From JBBQUN01 sp963717115 (GTDB lineage Bacteria > Actinomycetota > Acidimicrobiia > Acidimicrobiales > SZUA-35): DNA of 64,000 nt. The stretch is taken from the NCBI GenBank assembly GCA_963717115.1, contig CAVQVO010000020.1, forward strand, positions 1,116,001 through 1,180,000, read 5' to 3'. A model generated the notes under the pieces. It saw nothing but the letters and a program-made list of their open reading frames with translations, did not search any database and was not told the DNA's origin. The first letter of the stretch is position 1; each line of letters opens with the position of its first letter. The position numbers and the translations under genes were made by a program. This document shows positions 17,703-24,527 of the stretch, piece by piece.

Positions 17703-18173
17703 TCAGGCCGAGAGCGCCTCGACCCGGCTCCGGAACTCCTTCAGGGCGGCCTCGCGGATCTTGGTCTCGGCTCGCCGCTTGACGAATCCCGGCAGGGGCA
17801 CGAGCAGGTCGATGTCGAGTTCGTAGGTCACCTTGGTGAACCCCGGCTCCTCGTCGTCGGGTTCGAACGTGTAGGAGCCGTCGAGCCGTTTGGTCAGGTC
17901 ACCGTCGACCAGTCGCCAACGGACCGAATGCGGCGGGTCGACATAGTCGTAGTCGAGGATGTAGCGAGTGGTGCGGCCCATGGCCTCGGCCCGGAACTGG
18001 GCCCGGGTCGGCCGGCCCGCCGGATCCACACTCACGATGTCGACGTCGGTCACGCCCCGAGCCCAGTCCGGGTACTTGGCCAGATCGGTCACGACGGCGA
18101 AACACTGCTCGGGGGCGGCGCACACCGAGGTCTGGACGAGGGCGTGTTCGCTCGCCGGAGTCGAAAGGGTCAC
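17703..18173 (-). CDS. SRPBCC (START-like) polyketide cyclase/coat protein family
   Basis: A 156-residue helix-grip protein of the SRPBCC superfamily, of the type annotated as cyclase/dehydrase or Coq10-like. CFAVVTDLAKYPDWARGVTDV is the typical first strand-helix unit, and the C-terminal helix reads RRAETKIREAALKEFRSRVEAL. The hydrophobic ligand is unknown. The gene starts at GTG 18173 with TAGGCT 6 bases upstream and lies just downstream of the membrane protein gene in the same direction. Confidence 0.82.
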   Translation of the reverse strand: MTLSTPASEHALVQTSVCAAPEQCFAVVTDLAKYPDWARGVTDVDIVSVDPAGRPTRAQFRAEAMGRTTRYILDYDYVDPPHSVRWRLVDGDLTKRLDGSYTFEPDDEEPGFTKVTYELDIDLLVPLPGFVKRRAETKIREAALKEFRSRVEALSA

Positions 18174-18179
18174 CGCCGC

Positions 18180-18185
18180 AGCCTA
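18180..18185 (-). promoter_or_regulatory. -10 element of the SRPBCC gene
   Basis: TAGGCT lies 6 bases before GTG 18173 and overlaps the stop codon of the upstream gene. Confidence 0.4.
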
Positions 18186-18704
18186 CTCATGATCGGTGCG
18201 CGGCGAGAACTCCCCCCACCGGGCTCCGTAGAGCGCCAGGAACCCCAGGCCGCTCAGCGGCACGAGCACGCCGAACGCCAGGGCGGTGAACGGGGCGAGG
18301 CTCGCACCGACCAGACCGATCACCACCTGCGCCGCCAGCGAACCGAGCAACAGCAGACGCATCCGGGGGGCGGCGACACCGCCGGTGAGGAAGAAGGCAC
18401 CACCGAACCACACCTCCTCGTCGCGGCTGCGGCCGGCGGCGATGACGAAGGCGATGACGAAGGCCACCACCCCGACGAAGAAGAGGACGACGGAGACCAC
18501 GGCGAACGCACTGCGCACACGGTCGGCGTCGGAGACGACCCCGACCACGGTGGTGACCAGCTGCACCAGGGTGGCGCCGACACTCGCCCGCAGGAGCCCG
18601 GGGTGCGGCAGCTCGTGGTCGTTCCAGCGAAGGGTTCCGTGCGTCGAGGGAGCCGACGTCGATCCTTCGCCGGGCACCGAGGGAGGCGGCGGGCCCGAGG
18701 TCAC
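18183..18704 (-). CDS. Four-helix membrane protein
   Basis: An unrecognised 173-residue protein with a Pro/Ser-rich N-terminus and about four membrane helices (two around residues 50-95, two around 115-160) separated by a short charged loop. The GTG start at 18704 overlaps the stop of the glycosyltransferase gene (GTGA), implying translational coupling and possibly a shared envelope role. No family is recognised. Confidence 0.75.
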   Translation of the reverse strand: MTSGPPPPSVPGEGSTSAPSTHGTLRWNDHELPHPGLLRASVGATLVQLVTTVVGVVSDADRVRSAFAVVSVVLFFVGVVAFVIAFVIAAGRSRDEEVWFGGAFFLTGGVAAPRMRLLLLGSLAAQVVIGLVGASLAPFTALAFGVLVPLSGLGFLALYGARWGEFSPRTDHE

Positions 18705-19915
18705 CGGGTCCCCGTTCGGTCGGGCGGTGTCGGGCCGGCGTCGGCCGCACCCTGCGGGTCGACGGCCGGCGACCGACGAGCGACGGTGTCGGCCAGTGCC
18801 GCACCGAGGCGGTCGGCGAGCACGCCGTAGTCGAAGTCCTCGACCGCGCGGCGACGGGCGGCGTGCCCCATGGCGATGCGGCGGTCGGGGTCCTCGACCA
18901 GTTCGACGATCCGGCCGGCGAGCGCGACCGGGTCTTCGGGATCGTCGACGACGAGCCCGGTGATGCCGTGCTCGACGGCCTCGGTGGCGCCACCGGAACG
19001 GCCCGCGATCTGCGGGAGCCCGGCCGCAGCCGCCTCGAGGAACACGATGCCGAAGCCCTCCTGTTCCAGACCTCCCCAACGCCGGTTGCAGGGCATGACC
19101 ATCAGGTCCGCGGCCGCGTAGAGGTCGTGCCGTTCGCCGTCGGTCAGGAGGCCGACCAACCGGGCCCGGGCCCCGGTCGAGGCGATGAGCCGAGTCAACC
19201 GGTCGGATTCGCGACCGGTTCCGCCGACCACGAGGCGCACCTGCGGGTGGGTTGCCGCCAGCCGTCCGACGGCCTCGACGAGGGTGTGGATGCCCTTGCG
19301 GGGCACGAGCCGGGTCACCACGGCGATGACGACGTCGTCGGGGGCGAAGCCCCAGTCGGACCGCAGTCGGGCCCGATCGTCGGCGTTCACGGGGCCGAGG
19401 CGCTCGTGATCGACGCCGGGCGGGATCGCGACCGAGGGAAGGCGCCGACCGGCGCAGCGTTCGGCCTCGGCCAGGGCGTAGTCGCCCCCGGAGATCACGA
19501 GGTCGGCTCGGGTCAGGACCCGTCGCAACAACGACGCGGTTCCGGGCAGTCGACCGGGAATCGTGACCTCGGCGCCGTGGAGGACCACCGCGTACGGCAG
19601 CCGGAGGTGGGGCCCGATCAGACCCAGCGGGATCGCGGGATCGAGCACCACGAGTTCGGCCCCGACCTCGGCGGCGATCCGGTCGATCCGGCCCGGAAGC
19701 CAGGGATACGGGAGCAGCACCGGTTCGGGTGACCGTTCGATCGGGTGGTCCTGACGGGCATCGAACTCGACGGCCCCGGCGTGGGGTGTGCAGTACACGC
19801 GCACGGCCTCGGCCGGGAGCCGGCGCCACAGTTCCCACAGATAGTTCTGGATGCCGCCCACCTTCGGTGGATAGTCGTTGGTCACGAGGAGATGACGGGG
19901 CACGGAGGTCGACAC
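18701..19915 (-). CDS. GT4-family glycosyltransferase, PimB-like
   Basis: A 404-residue retaining glycosyltransferase of the GT-B fold. The N-terminal HLLVTNDYPPKVGGIQNYL is typical of actinobacterial PimB/MgtA-type mannosyltransferases. The C-terminal donor site reads VTRLVPRKGIHTLVEAV and later EGFGIVFLEAAAAGLPQIAG, with the EX7E-like motif. It probably adds mannose (or another hexose) to a phosphatidylinositol-type lipid at the cytoplasmic membrane face; the acceptor is inferred. GTG 19915 is chosen because it directly precedes the conserved start. The longer frame to 20095 overlaps queG. Confidence 0.88.
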   Translation of the reverse strand: MSTSVPRHLLVTNDYPPKVGGIQNYLWELWRRLPAEAVRVYCTPHAGAVEFDARQDHPIERSPEPVLLPYPWLPGRIDRIAAEVGAELVVLDPAIPLGLIGPHLRLPYAVVLHGAEVTIPGRLPGTASLLRRVLTRADLVISGGDYALAEAERCAGRRLPSVAIPPGVDHERLGPVNADDRARLRSDWGFAPDDVVIAVVTRLVPRKGIHTLVEAVGRLAATHPQVRLVVGGTGRESDRLTRLIASTGARARLVGLLTDGERHDLYAAADLMVMPCNRRWGGLEQEGFGIVFLEAAAAGLPQIAGRSGGATEAVEHGITGLVVDDPEDPVALAGRIVELVEDPDRRIAMGHAARRRAVEDFDYGVLADRLGAALADTVARRSPAVDPQGAADAGPTPPDRTGTR

Positions 19916-19922
19916 GGCGTGG

Positions 19923-21128
19923 TCAGTGTGCCGTCGGGCCCGACGTGCCGCCAACCGGGCCGGGACCGCCGGTCGGCGTGGGAGCGGCCGCCTCGACGGT
20001 GCCGTCGAACTCGGCCCGGACCATCGGATCGGGGTCGTTGCGGCGGTGGGCGACGAGGTCGTCGTTTCCGGTCCGACGCGCCGCCCAGACGGCATGGGCT
20101 CGCAGCAATGCGGCTTCTTGGTCGACGTGGCGACGGATCAGGGCCGGGGTCTCGGGACGTCCGGCACCGATGTTGCCGAGGACGACCAGCGCCGTTCGCC
20201 GGACCACATCGGGATTGCGGTCGGCGAGATACCAGCGCCCGACCCGGGCCATGAGCTCGGCGTCGTCGGCGGTCAGCAGCCAGACCAGGTCGATCCAGGG
20301 GTCGGCCCCGGACTCGGCACGATTCGGGTCGTCACGGCGATCGGTCCCGATGTTGGGCGGGCAGACCTCCTGGCACTCGTCGCACCCGTAGATCCGGTCG
20401 CCGAGGGGTTCGCGGAACTCGACCGGGATCGGACCCCGTGCCTGCACCAGCCAGGCCAGACAGCGTCGGGCGTCGACGATGCCGGGTCCGACGATGGCCG
20501 CGGTCGGGCAGTCGTCGATGCAGCGCGAGCAGGTTCCGCAGCCGTCGACCGAGGGTTGGCGATTGGCGACGAGCGGGGCGTCGGTGAGGACCGAGCCCAG
20601 GACGAACCAACTGCCGACCCCCGGGAGCAGGAGATTTGCGTTCTTCCCGTACCAGCCGAGCCCGGCCCGGTACGCGACGTTGCGATCGACGAGGTGGTTG
20701 TCGTCGGCGTGCACGACAGCCCGATACCCCTCGGATCGCAGGAGGTCGGCGACGACGTCGAGCGCCTGTTTCAGGCGGCCGTAGTGGTCGGACCAGGCGT
20801 ACTGGGCGACACGGCCTGCCATTTGCGAAGGCGGCGGGGCCGGCGCTCGCCGGTAGCCGAGCGCTCCGGCCACGATCGAACGAGCGCCGGGCAGGGAGCG
20901 GGCCGGGTCGGTCGAGCGGACCGGATTTCGGTAGGTGAAGGCCATGTCGGCGGCGAGGCCCGCCGCCGAACGCAGCGGGAGCACCGATGCGGCCGGCTCG
21001 AGCACGTCGGCGGTGGTGACGCCGATCGCCGCGAGACCGGCCGACCGCCCGCGTTCGAGCACGGCGGTGGTGAGCGCCGGACGAGGCTCGTCGACGCCGG
21101 TCGGTGATGCGGGCACGCCCCTCATCAT
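19923..21128 (-). CDS. queG: Epoxyqueuosine reductase
   Basis: The last enzyme of queuosine tRNA modification, reducing epoxyqueuosine to queuosine with a cobalamin and two [4Fe-4S] clusters. The clusters' ligands are visible in CGTCSRCIDDCPTAAI and CDECQEVCPPN. GWYGKNANLLLPGVGSWF is the QueG signature. A HEAT-like C-terminal segment (LVVLGNIGAGRPETPALI) completes the usual architecture. It is 401 residues, normal for the family. A queF gene lies at 29237, so two steps of the pathway are encoded in this window but not together. Confidence 0.93.
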   Translation of the reverse strand: MMRGVPASPTGVDEPRPALTTAVLERGRSAGLAAIGVTTADVLEPAASVLPLRSAAGLAADMAFTYRNPVRSTDPARSLPGARSIVAGALGYRRAPAPPPSQMAGRVAQYAWSDHYGRLKQALDVVADLLRSEGYRAVVHADDNHLVDRNVAYRAGLGWYGKNANLLLPGVGSWFVLGSVLTDAPLVANRQPSVDGCGTCSRCIDDCPTAAIVGPGIVDARRCLAWLVQARGPIPVEFREPLGDRIYGCDECQEVCPPNIGTDRRDDPNRAESGADPWIDLVWLLTADDAELMARVGRWYLADRNPDVVRRTALVVLGNIGAGRPETPALIRRHVDQEAALLRAHAVWAARRTGNDDLVAHRRNDPDPMVRAEFDGTVEAAAPTPTGGPGPVGGTSGPTAH

Positions 21129-21147
21129 CGCCGCTGACGACCCGAGC

Positions 21148-21336
21148 TCAACCCGCCTGATGCCGCAGCGAGGGCAGGAGCCCGGCCGATTGCAGCCGTT
21201 TCATGGCCGCGAACGAGGCGGCGTCGATGATCACCGCCTCGTTGGGCTCGCGGTTGGCGATGAACGTGACGACGCAGTCGTCACAGGAATCGGTGTGTTG
21301 CCGGACGCAGCATGCGCAATCGATGGAAACGCTCAT
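21148..21336 (-). CDS. Small cysteine-rich protein
   Basis: A 62-residue protein with CACC and CDDC clusters in its first 21 residues, suggesting a zinc or Fe-S site, followed by an amphipathic C-terminal helix. The pattern resembles a short conserved actinobacterial protein of unknown function. TAGGGT lies 6 bases before its ATG (21343-21348). It is in the same direction as queG and could be co-expressed. Confidence 0.72.
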   Translation of the reverse strand: MSVSIDCACCVRQHTDSCDDCVVTFIANREPNEAVIIDAASFAAMKRLQSAGLLPSLRHQAG

Positions 21337-21342
21337 GACGCG

Positions 21343-21348
21343 ACCCTA
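21343..21348 (-). promoter_or_regulatory. -10 element of the small Cys-rich gene
   Basis: TAGGGT lies 6 bases before ATG 21336 and matches the leaderless TAnnnT pattern. Confidence 0.4.
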
Positions 21349-21394
21349 CGAACCCCCTGTGACACCCCACCGCCCGCCATCCCGGCTCAACACC

Positions 21395-21515
21395 CACCAT
21401 CCCGTTCTGGCGGCCCTGCGTTCCACCATCCCGTTCTGGCGGCCCTGTGTTCCTCGGTAGGGACGGAAAGCCGCCAGAACGGGGAGGGGTGGACGGGAGG
21501 CCGCCAGAACGACCG
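21395..21515. repeat. Direct and inverted repeats built on GTTCTGGCGGC
   Basis: Two adjacent 29-base direct repeats (21395-21423 and 21424-21452; they differ at one base) each hold CCCGTTCTGGCGGC. Two reverse-complement copies follow, at 21470-21483 and about 21500-21511. The arms 21430-21443 and 21470-21483 are a perfect 14-bp inverted pair with a 26-base loop. There is no coding gene across this stretch. It may be a dispersed intergenic repeat or a bidirectional terminator between queG-side and mft-side genes. Confidence 0.75.
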
Positions 21516-21590
21516 CTCTGCGGACGGTCGGGGGCGGAGGGTGGGCCGGTCGACCGCGGGTGGGGACGAGGCGCGATAGCGTCGGAGGTC

Positions 21591-22754
21591 GTGAAAGCCC
21601 TCGAATTCCGACGGTCGGAAGCCCGCTATGCCGCCGCAGCGATCTCGTCCCGGCTCCGTCCCGGCAGCGGCGCCAAACGGGGTCCGCTCAGCCTGACCGA
21701 TTCCGCCGCTCCCGAGCTCCCTGGACCCGGCTGGCATCGGGTCGACACCCGTCTGGCGGGGATCTGCGGTTCCGACCTGGCCACCGTCGAAGGCCAGTCG
21801 TCGCGCTATTTCGAGCCGTGGGTCTCGTTCCCGTTCGTTCCCGGCCACGAGGTCGTCGGGACCCTCGACGATGGACGGCGCGTGGTGCTCGAGCCCGTGC
21901 TCGGGCACCAGGCCCGAGGGTTCGATCCGCCCTTCGACGGCGCGGCACCGGGCGACGGCAACGACTACCGGCACCTGGTGGGCGGGCTCCTCGACCCCGG
22001 TATCCAGACCGGCTACTGCGCCTCGACCGGCGGCGGCTGGGCCCAGCAGTTCGTCGCCCACGAGTCGCAGCTGCACGAGATCCCCGAGTCGATGACCGAC
22101 CGGACCGCCGTCATGATCGAGCCGGCGGCCGTCGGGGTTCACGCCGCCCTGCGGGCGGCCATCGGTCCTGGCGACCGAGTGGCCATCATCGGTGCCGGCA
22201 CCGTCGGTCTCTGCACGCTCGCCGCCATCCGCCACCTGTGCCCGCCGGCGCAGATCATCGTGGCCGCCAAGTATCCCGAGCAGATCGAGCTGGTCCATTC
22301 CCTCGGCGCCGACCTGGTCGTCGCACCCGACGAGCTCACCCGAGCAGTCCGACGGTCGACCGGCAGCCACATCATCGGTGGCGACCTCTCGGGCGGCGCC
22401 GATGTCGTGATCGATGCCGTCGGCAGCGAGGCCTCGGTCGACCAGGCCATCGGCATCGCCCGGCCCCGCGGCAGCGTGGTGATGGTGGGCATGCCCGGCC
22501 GGGTGTCGGTCGACCTGACGGCGCTCTGGCACCGCGAAACCGCCCTGCTCGGTGCCTACACCTACGGCACCGAGACGCTGCCCGACGGCACGACGGCCTC
22601 GTCGTTCGAGCTGGCCACCGCCCTCGTCGCCGACGCCGACCTCGGTCGTCTGGTCTCGGCCACCTATCGGCTCGACGACTACGAGGCCGCCCTCGACCAT
22701 GCGGCCAACGCCGGTCGACGGGGTGCGATCAAGGTCTGCTTCGACCTCCGGTGA
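21591..22754 (+). CDS. Zinc-type medium-chain alcohol dehydrogenase-like protein
   Basis: A 387-residue member of the medium-chain dehydrogenase/reductase superfamily, close to threonine/sorbitol dehydrogenase types. Catalytic-zinc residues are suggested by GICGSDL and PGHEVVG. The nucleotide site is VAIIGAGTVGLCTLAA. The four-cysteine structural zinc loop is not evident. It ends 38 bases before mftA, so a mycofactocin link is possible but unproven. GTG 21591 is chosen: GGAGG (21584-21588) lies just upstream and a TAGCGT element lies 8 bases before it. Confidence 0.85.
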   Translation: MKALEFRRSEARYAAAAISSRLRPGSGAKRGPLSLTDSAAPELPGPGWHRVDTRLAGICGSDLATVEGQSSRYFEPWVSFPFVPGHEVVGTLDDGRRVVLEPVLGHQARGFDPPFDGAAPGDGNDYRHLVGGLLDPGIQTGYCASTGGGWAQQFVAHESQLHEIPESMTDRTAVMIEPAAVGVHAALRAAIGPGDRVAIIGAGTVGLCTLAAIRHLCPPAQIIVAAKYPEQIELVHSLGADLVVAPDELTRAVRRSTGSHIIGGDLSGGADVVIDAVGSEASVDQAIGIARPRGSVVMVGMPGRVSVDLTALWHRETALLGAYTYGTETLPDGTTASSFELATALVADADLGRLVSATYRLDDYEAALDHAANAGRRGAIKVCFDLR

Positions 22755-22778
22755 TTCGGGCGGAGCCCGGCACTTTGG

Positions 22779-22784
22779 TACGCT
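22779..22784 (+). promoter_or_regulatory. -10 element of mftA
   Basis: TACGCT ends 8 bases before the mftA ATG and no Shine-Dalgarno sequence is visible between them. The mftABC message is probably leaderless. Confidence 0.5.
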
Positions 22785-22792
22785 GCCGAGCC

Positions 22793-22951
22793 ATGGAACC
22801 CACTGCCACCGACAGCGCCCTGCTCGATCCGCCCGCCGCCGACGACCGGGCCGTCGCCGACGGTGCGGCCCCGACGGCCGACGACGCCCACGTCGAAGAC
22901 GAACTCCTGGTCGAAGAGATCTCCATCGACGGGATGTGCGGCGTCTATTGA
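22793..22951 (+). CDS. mftA: Mycofactocin precursor peptide MftA
   Basis: A 52-residue ribosomal precursor. The acidic, Ala/Asp-rich leader ends in EELLVEEISIDGMCGVY-like sequence; the last eight residues, IDGMCGVY, are the invariant mycofactocin core. In the known pathway MftC oxidatively decarboxylates and crosslinks the terminal Val-Tyr pair, MftE releases it, and it becomes a redox cofactor. The stop overlaps the likely TTG start of mftB. The C-terminal match leaves little doubt about identity. Confidence 0.97.
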   Translation: MEPTATDSALLDPPAADDRAVADGAAPTADDAHVEDELLVEEISIDGMCGVY

Positions 22952-23322
22952 GTACGACACCCGGCGAGCTCGACGGCAGGGCCGTCGAGGGCAGGTCGTC
23001 GAGCAGGGTCGTCGAAGGCAGGGTCTTCGATTCGAGCCGGGCCTGGCGGATGCACCCACGCGTGGCCTTGCGCCCCGAACCCTTCGGGGCGATGGCCTAC
23101 CACTACGACAATCGCCGGTTGAACTTCCTTCGCTCGCCCGATCTCGTGGCACTGGTCGAGTCGCTCGCCCAACACCCCTCGCCCCGGGCCGCCTTCGACG
23201 CCCGGGCCATCGATCCGGCCCGCTGGCCGGCCTTCGAACGGGCCCTGGCCTCGCTGGCCGGCTCCGACTTCCTCGAACCCGTCCGTCCATCCGAAGGTTC
23301 CCATGACCGCTCTCACCGATGA
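22948..23322 (+). CDS. mftB: Mycofactocin precursor-binding protein MftB
   Basis: A small RRE-type chaperone that delivers MftA to the radical SAM enzyme. The family core is present: FDSSRAW, then PRVALRPEPFGAMAYHY and a following LNFLRSPDLV helix-strand. The C-terminus reads ALASLAGSDFLEP. The start is uncertain. TTG 22948 overlaps the mftA stop (TTGA) and gives 124 residues with a 27-residue extension of VEGR-like repeats. ATG 23050 would cut into the conserved core, so TTG is favoured. It overlaps mftC by 20 bases. Confidence 0.88.
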   Translation: MSTTPGELDGRAVEGRSSSRVVEGRVFDSSRAWRMHPRVALRPEPFGAMAYHYDNRRLNFLRSPDLVALVESLAQHPSPRAAFDARAIDPARWPAFERALASLAGSDFLEPVRPSEGSHDRSHR

Positions 23323-24421
23323 ACTCAAGCGTGGCCTCGACGCCCCCATCTGCCTCACCTGGGAGCTGACCTACGCCTGCAACCTGGCCTGCGTGCACTG
23401 CCTCAGTTCATCGGGGCGCCGAGATCCTCGTGAGCTCACCACCGCCGAAGCCCGGTCGGTGATCGACGAAATGCGGGCCATGCAGGTGTTCTACGTGAAC
23501 ATCGGTGGCGGCGAGCCCATGATCCGCCCCGATTTCTTCGAACTGGTCGAGTACGCCACCACGTCGGGGGTCGGCGTGAAGTTCTCGACCAACGGGTCCC
23601 GGATCGACGCCGAGCGGGCCCGGCAGTTGGCCGCCCTCGACTACCTCGACATCCAGATCTCGCTCGACGGTGCCGACGCCGCAACCAACGATGCCGTGCG
23701 GGGCGAGGGCTCCTTCGCAACGGCCATCGAGGCCATGGACCACCTCGCGGCGGCCGACTTCGGACCGTTCAAGATCAGCGTCGTGGTGACCCGACACAAC
23801 ATCACCCAACTCGACGACTTCGAGGCCCTCGCCCGGCGCTACGGCGCCGAACTGCGCCTCACTCGATTGCGGCCCGCCGGCCGCGGCGCCGACACCTGGC
23901 ACGAGCTGCACCCGCTCCCCGAGCAGCAGATCGATCTGTACCACTGGTTGCTCGACCGGCCGAACGTCCTCACCGGCGACTCCTTCTTCCACCTCAACGC
24001 ACTCGGCGACGAGTCCCTGCCCGGGCTCAACCTCTGTGGCGCCGGTCGGGTCGTCTGCCTGATCGACCCGGTCGGCGACGTCTACGCCTGCCCCTTCGTC
24101 CTCCACGACGAGTTCAAGGCCGGCAACGTACGCGACCCCGGCGGGTTCGACCGCATCTGGAAGTCGTCGGACCTGTTCCTCGGGCTCCGCGAACCCCAGT
24201 CGGCGGGGGCCTGCGCCAGCTGCGGACAGTTCGACGCCTGCCAGGGCGGCTGCATGGCCGCCAAGTTCTTCACCGGCATGCCCCTCGACGGACCCGATCC
24301 CGAGTGCGTCACCGGTCACGGCCAGCCCGTTCTCGAAGCCGTCGGCGCCGGTGCGCGGCCGGCATCGACCAGCAACCATTCCAAGCCCGTTCGCGTCACG
24401 CTGGGCACCACCCGGGTCTGA
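23303..24421 (+). CDS. mftC: Mycofactocin radical SAM maturase MftC
   Basis: A 372-residue radical S-adenosylmethionine enzyme. The SAM cluster cysteines are Cys26, Cys30 and Cys33 (CNLACVHC), the glycine-rich SAM contact is IGGGEPMIRPDF, and a C-terminal SPASM-type domain carries further cluster cysteines (LCGAGRVVC, YACPF, CASCGQFDACQGGC). It catalyses the oxidative decarboxylation and crosslink of Val-Tyr in MftA. The length is normal for the family. The gene begins inside the end of mftB, so the three genes are one unit. Confidence 0.96.
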   Translation: MTALTDELKRGLDAPICLTWELTYACNLACVHCLSSSGRRDPRELTTAEARSVIDEMRAMQVFYVNIGGGEPMIRPDFFELVEYATTSGVGVKFSTNGSRIDAERARQLAALDYLDIQISLDGADAATNDAVRGEGSFATAIEAMDHLAAADFGPFKISVVVTRHNITQLDDFEALARRYGAELRLTRLRPAGRGADTWHELHPLPEQQIDLYHWLLDRPNVLTGDSFFHLNALGDESLPGLNLCGAGRVVCLIDPVGDVYACPFVLHDEFKAGNVRDPGGFDRIWKSSDLFLGLREPQSAGACASCGQFDACQGGCMAAKFFTGMPLDGPDPECVTGHGQPVLEAVGAGARPASTSNHSKPVRVTLGTTRV

Positions 24422-24527
24422 CGGCGACCGAACGGCGACCGCCGCAGCGCGAACCGTCGGAGTTGTGGGGTCTCCCGGCGCCTCCTAGGTTCGCAGCGCA
24501 CGCCCCGAGCGAACCCCAGGAGTCTCC

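Noticed and set aside
18183..19838. Single 551-residue frame covering the membrane protein and antisense-like upstream region
   Set aside because: Only the last 173 codons (from GTG 18704) form a membrane protein; the rest is an alternative frame of the glycosyltransferase gene.
21395..21515. Possible CRISPR array
   Set aside because: The direct repeats abut without spacers and the others are inverted; no cas gene is visible.
21447..22754. Longer start for the dehydrogenase before mftA
   Set aside because: The added residues are encoded by the repeat region and have no similarity; GTG 21591 has GGAGG just upstream.
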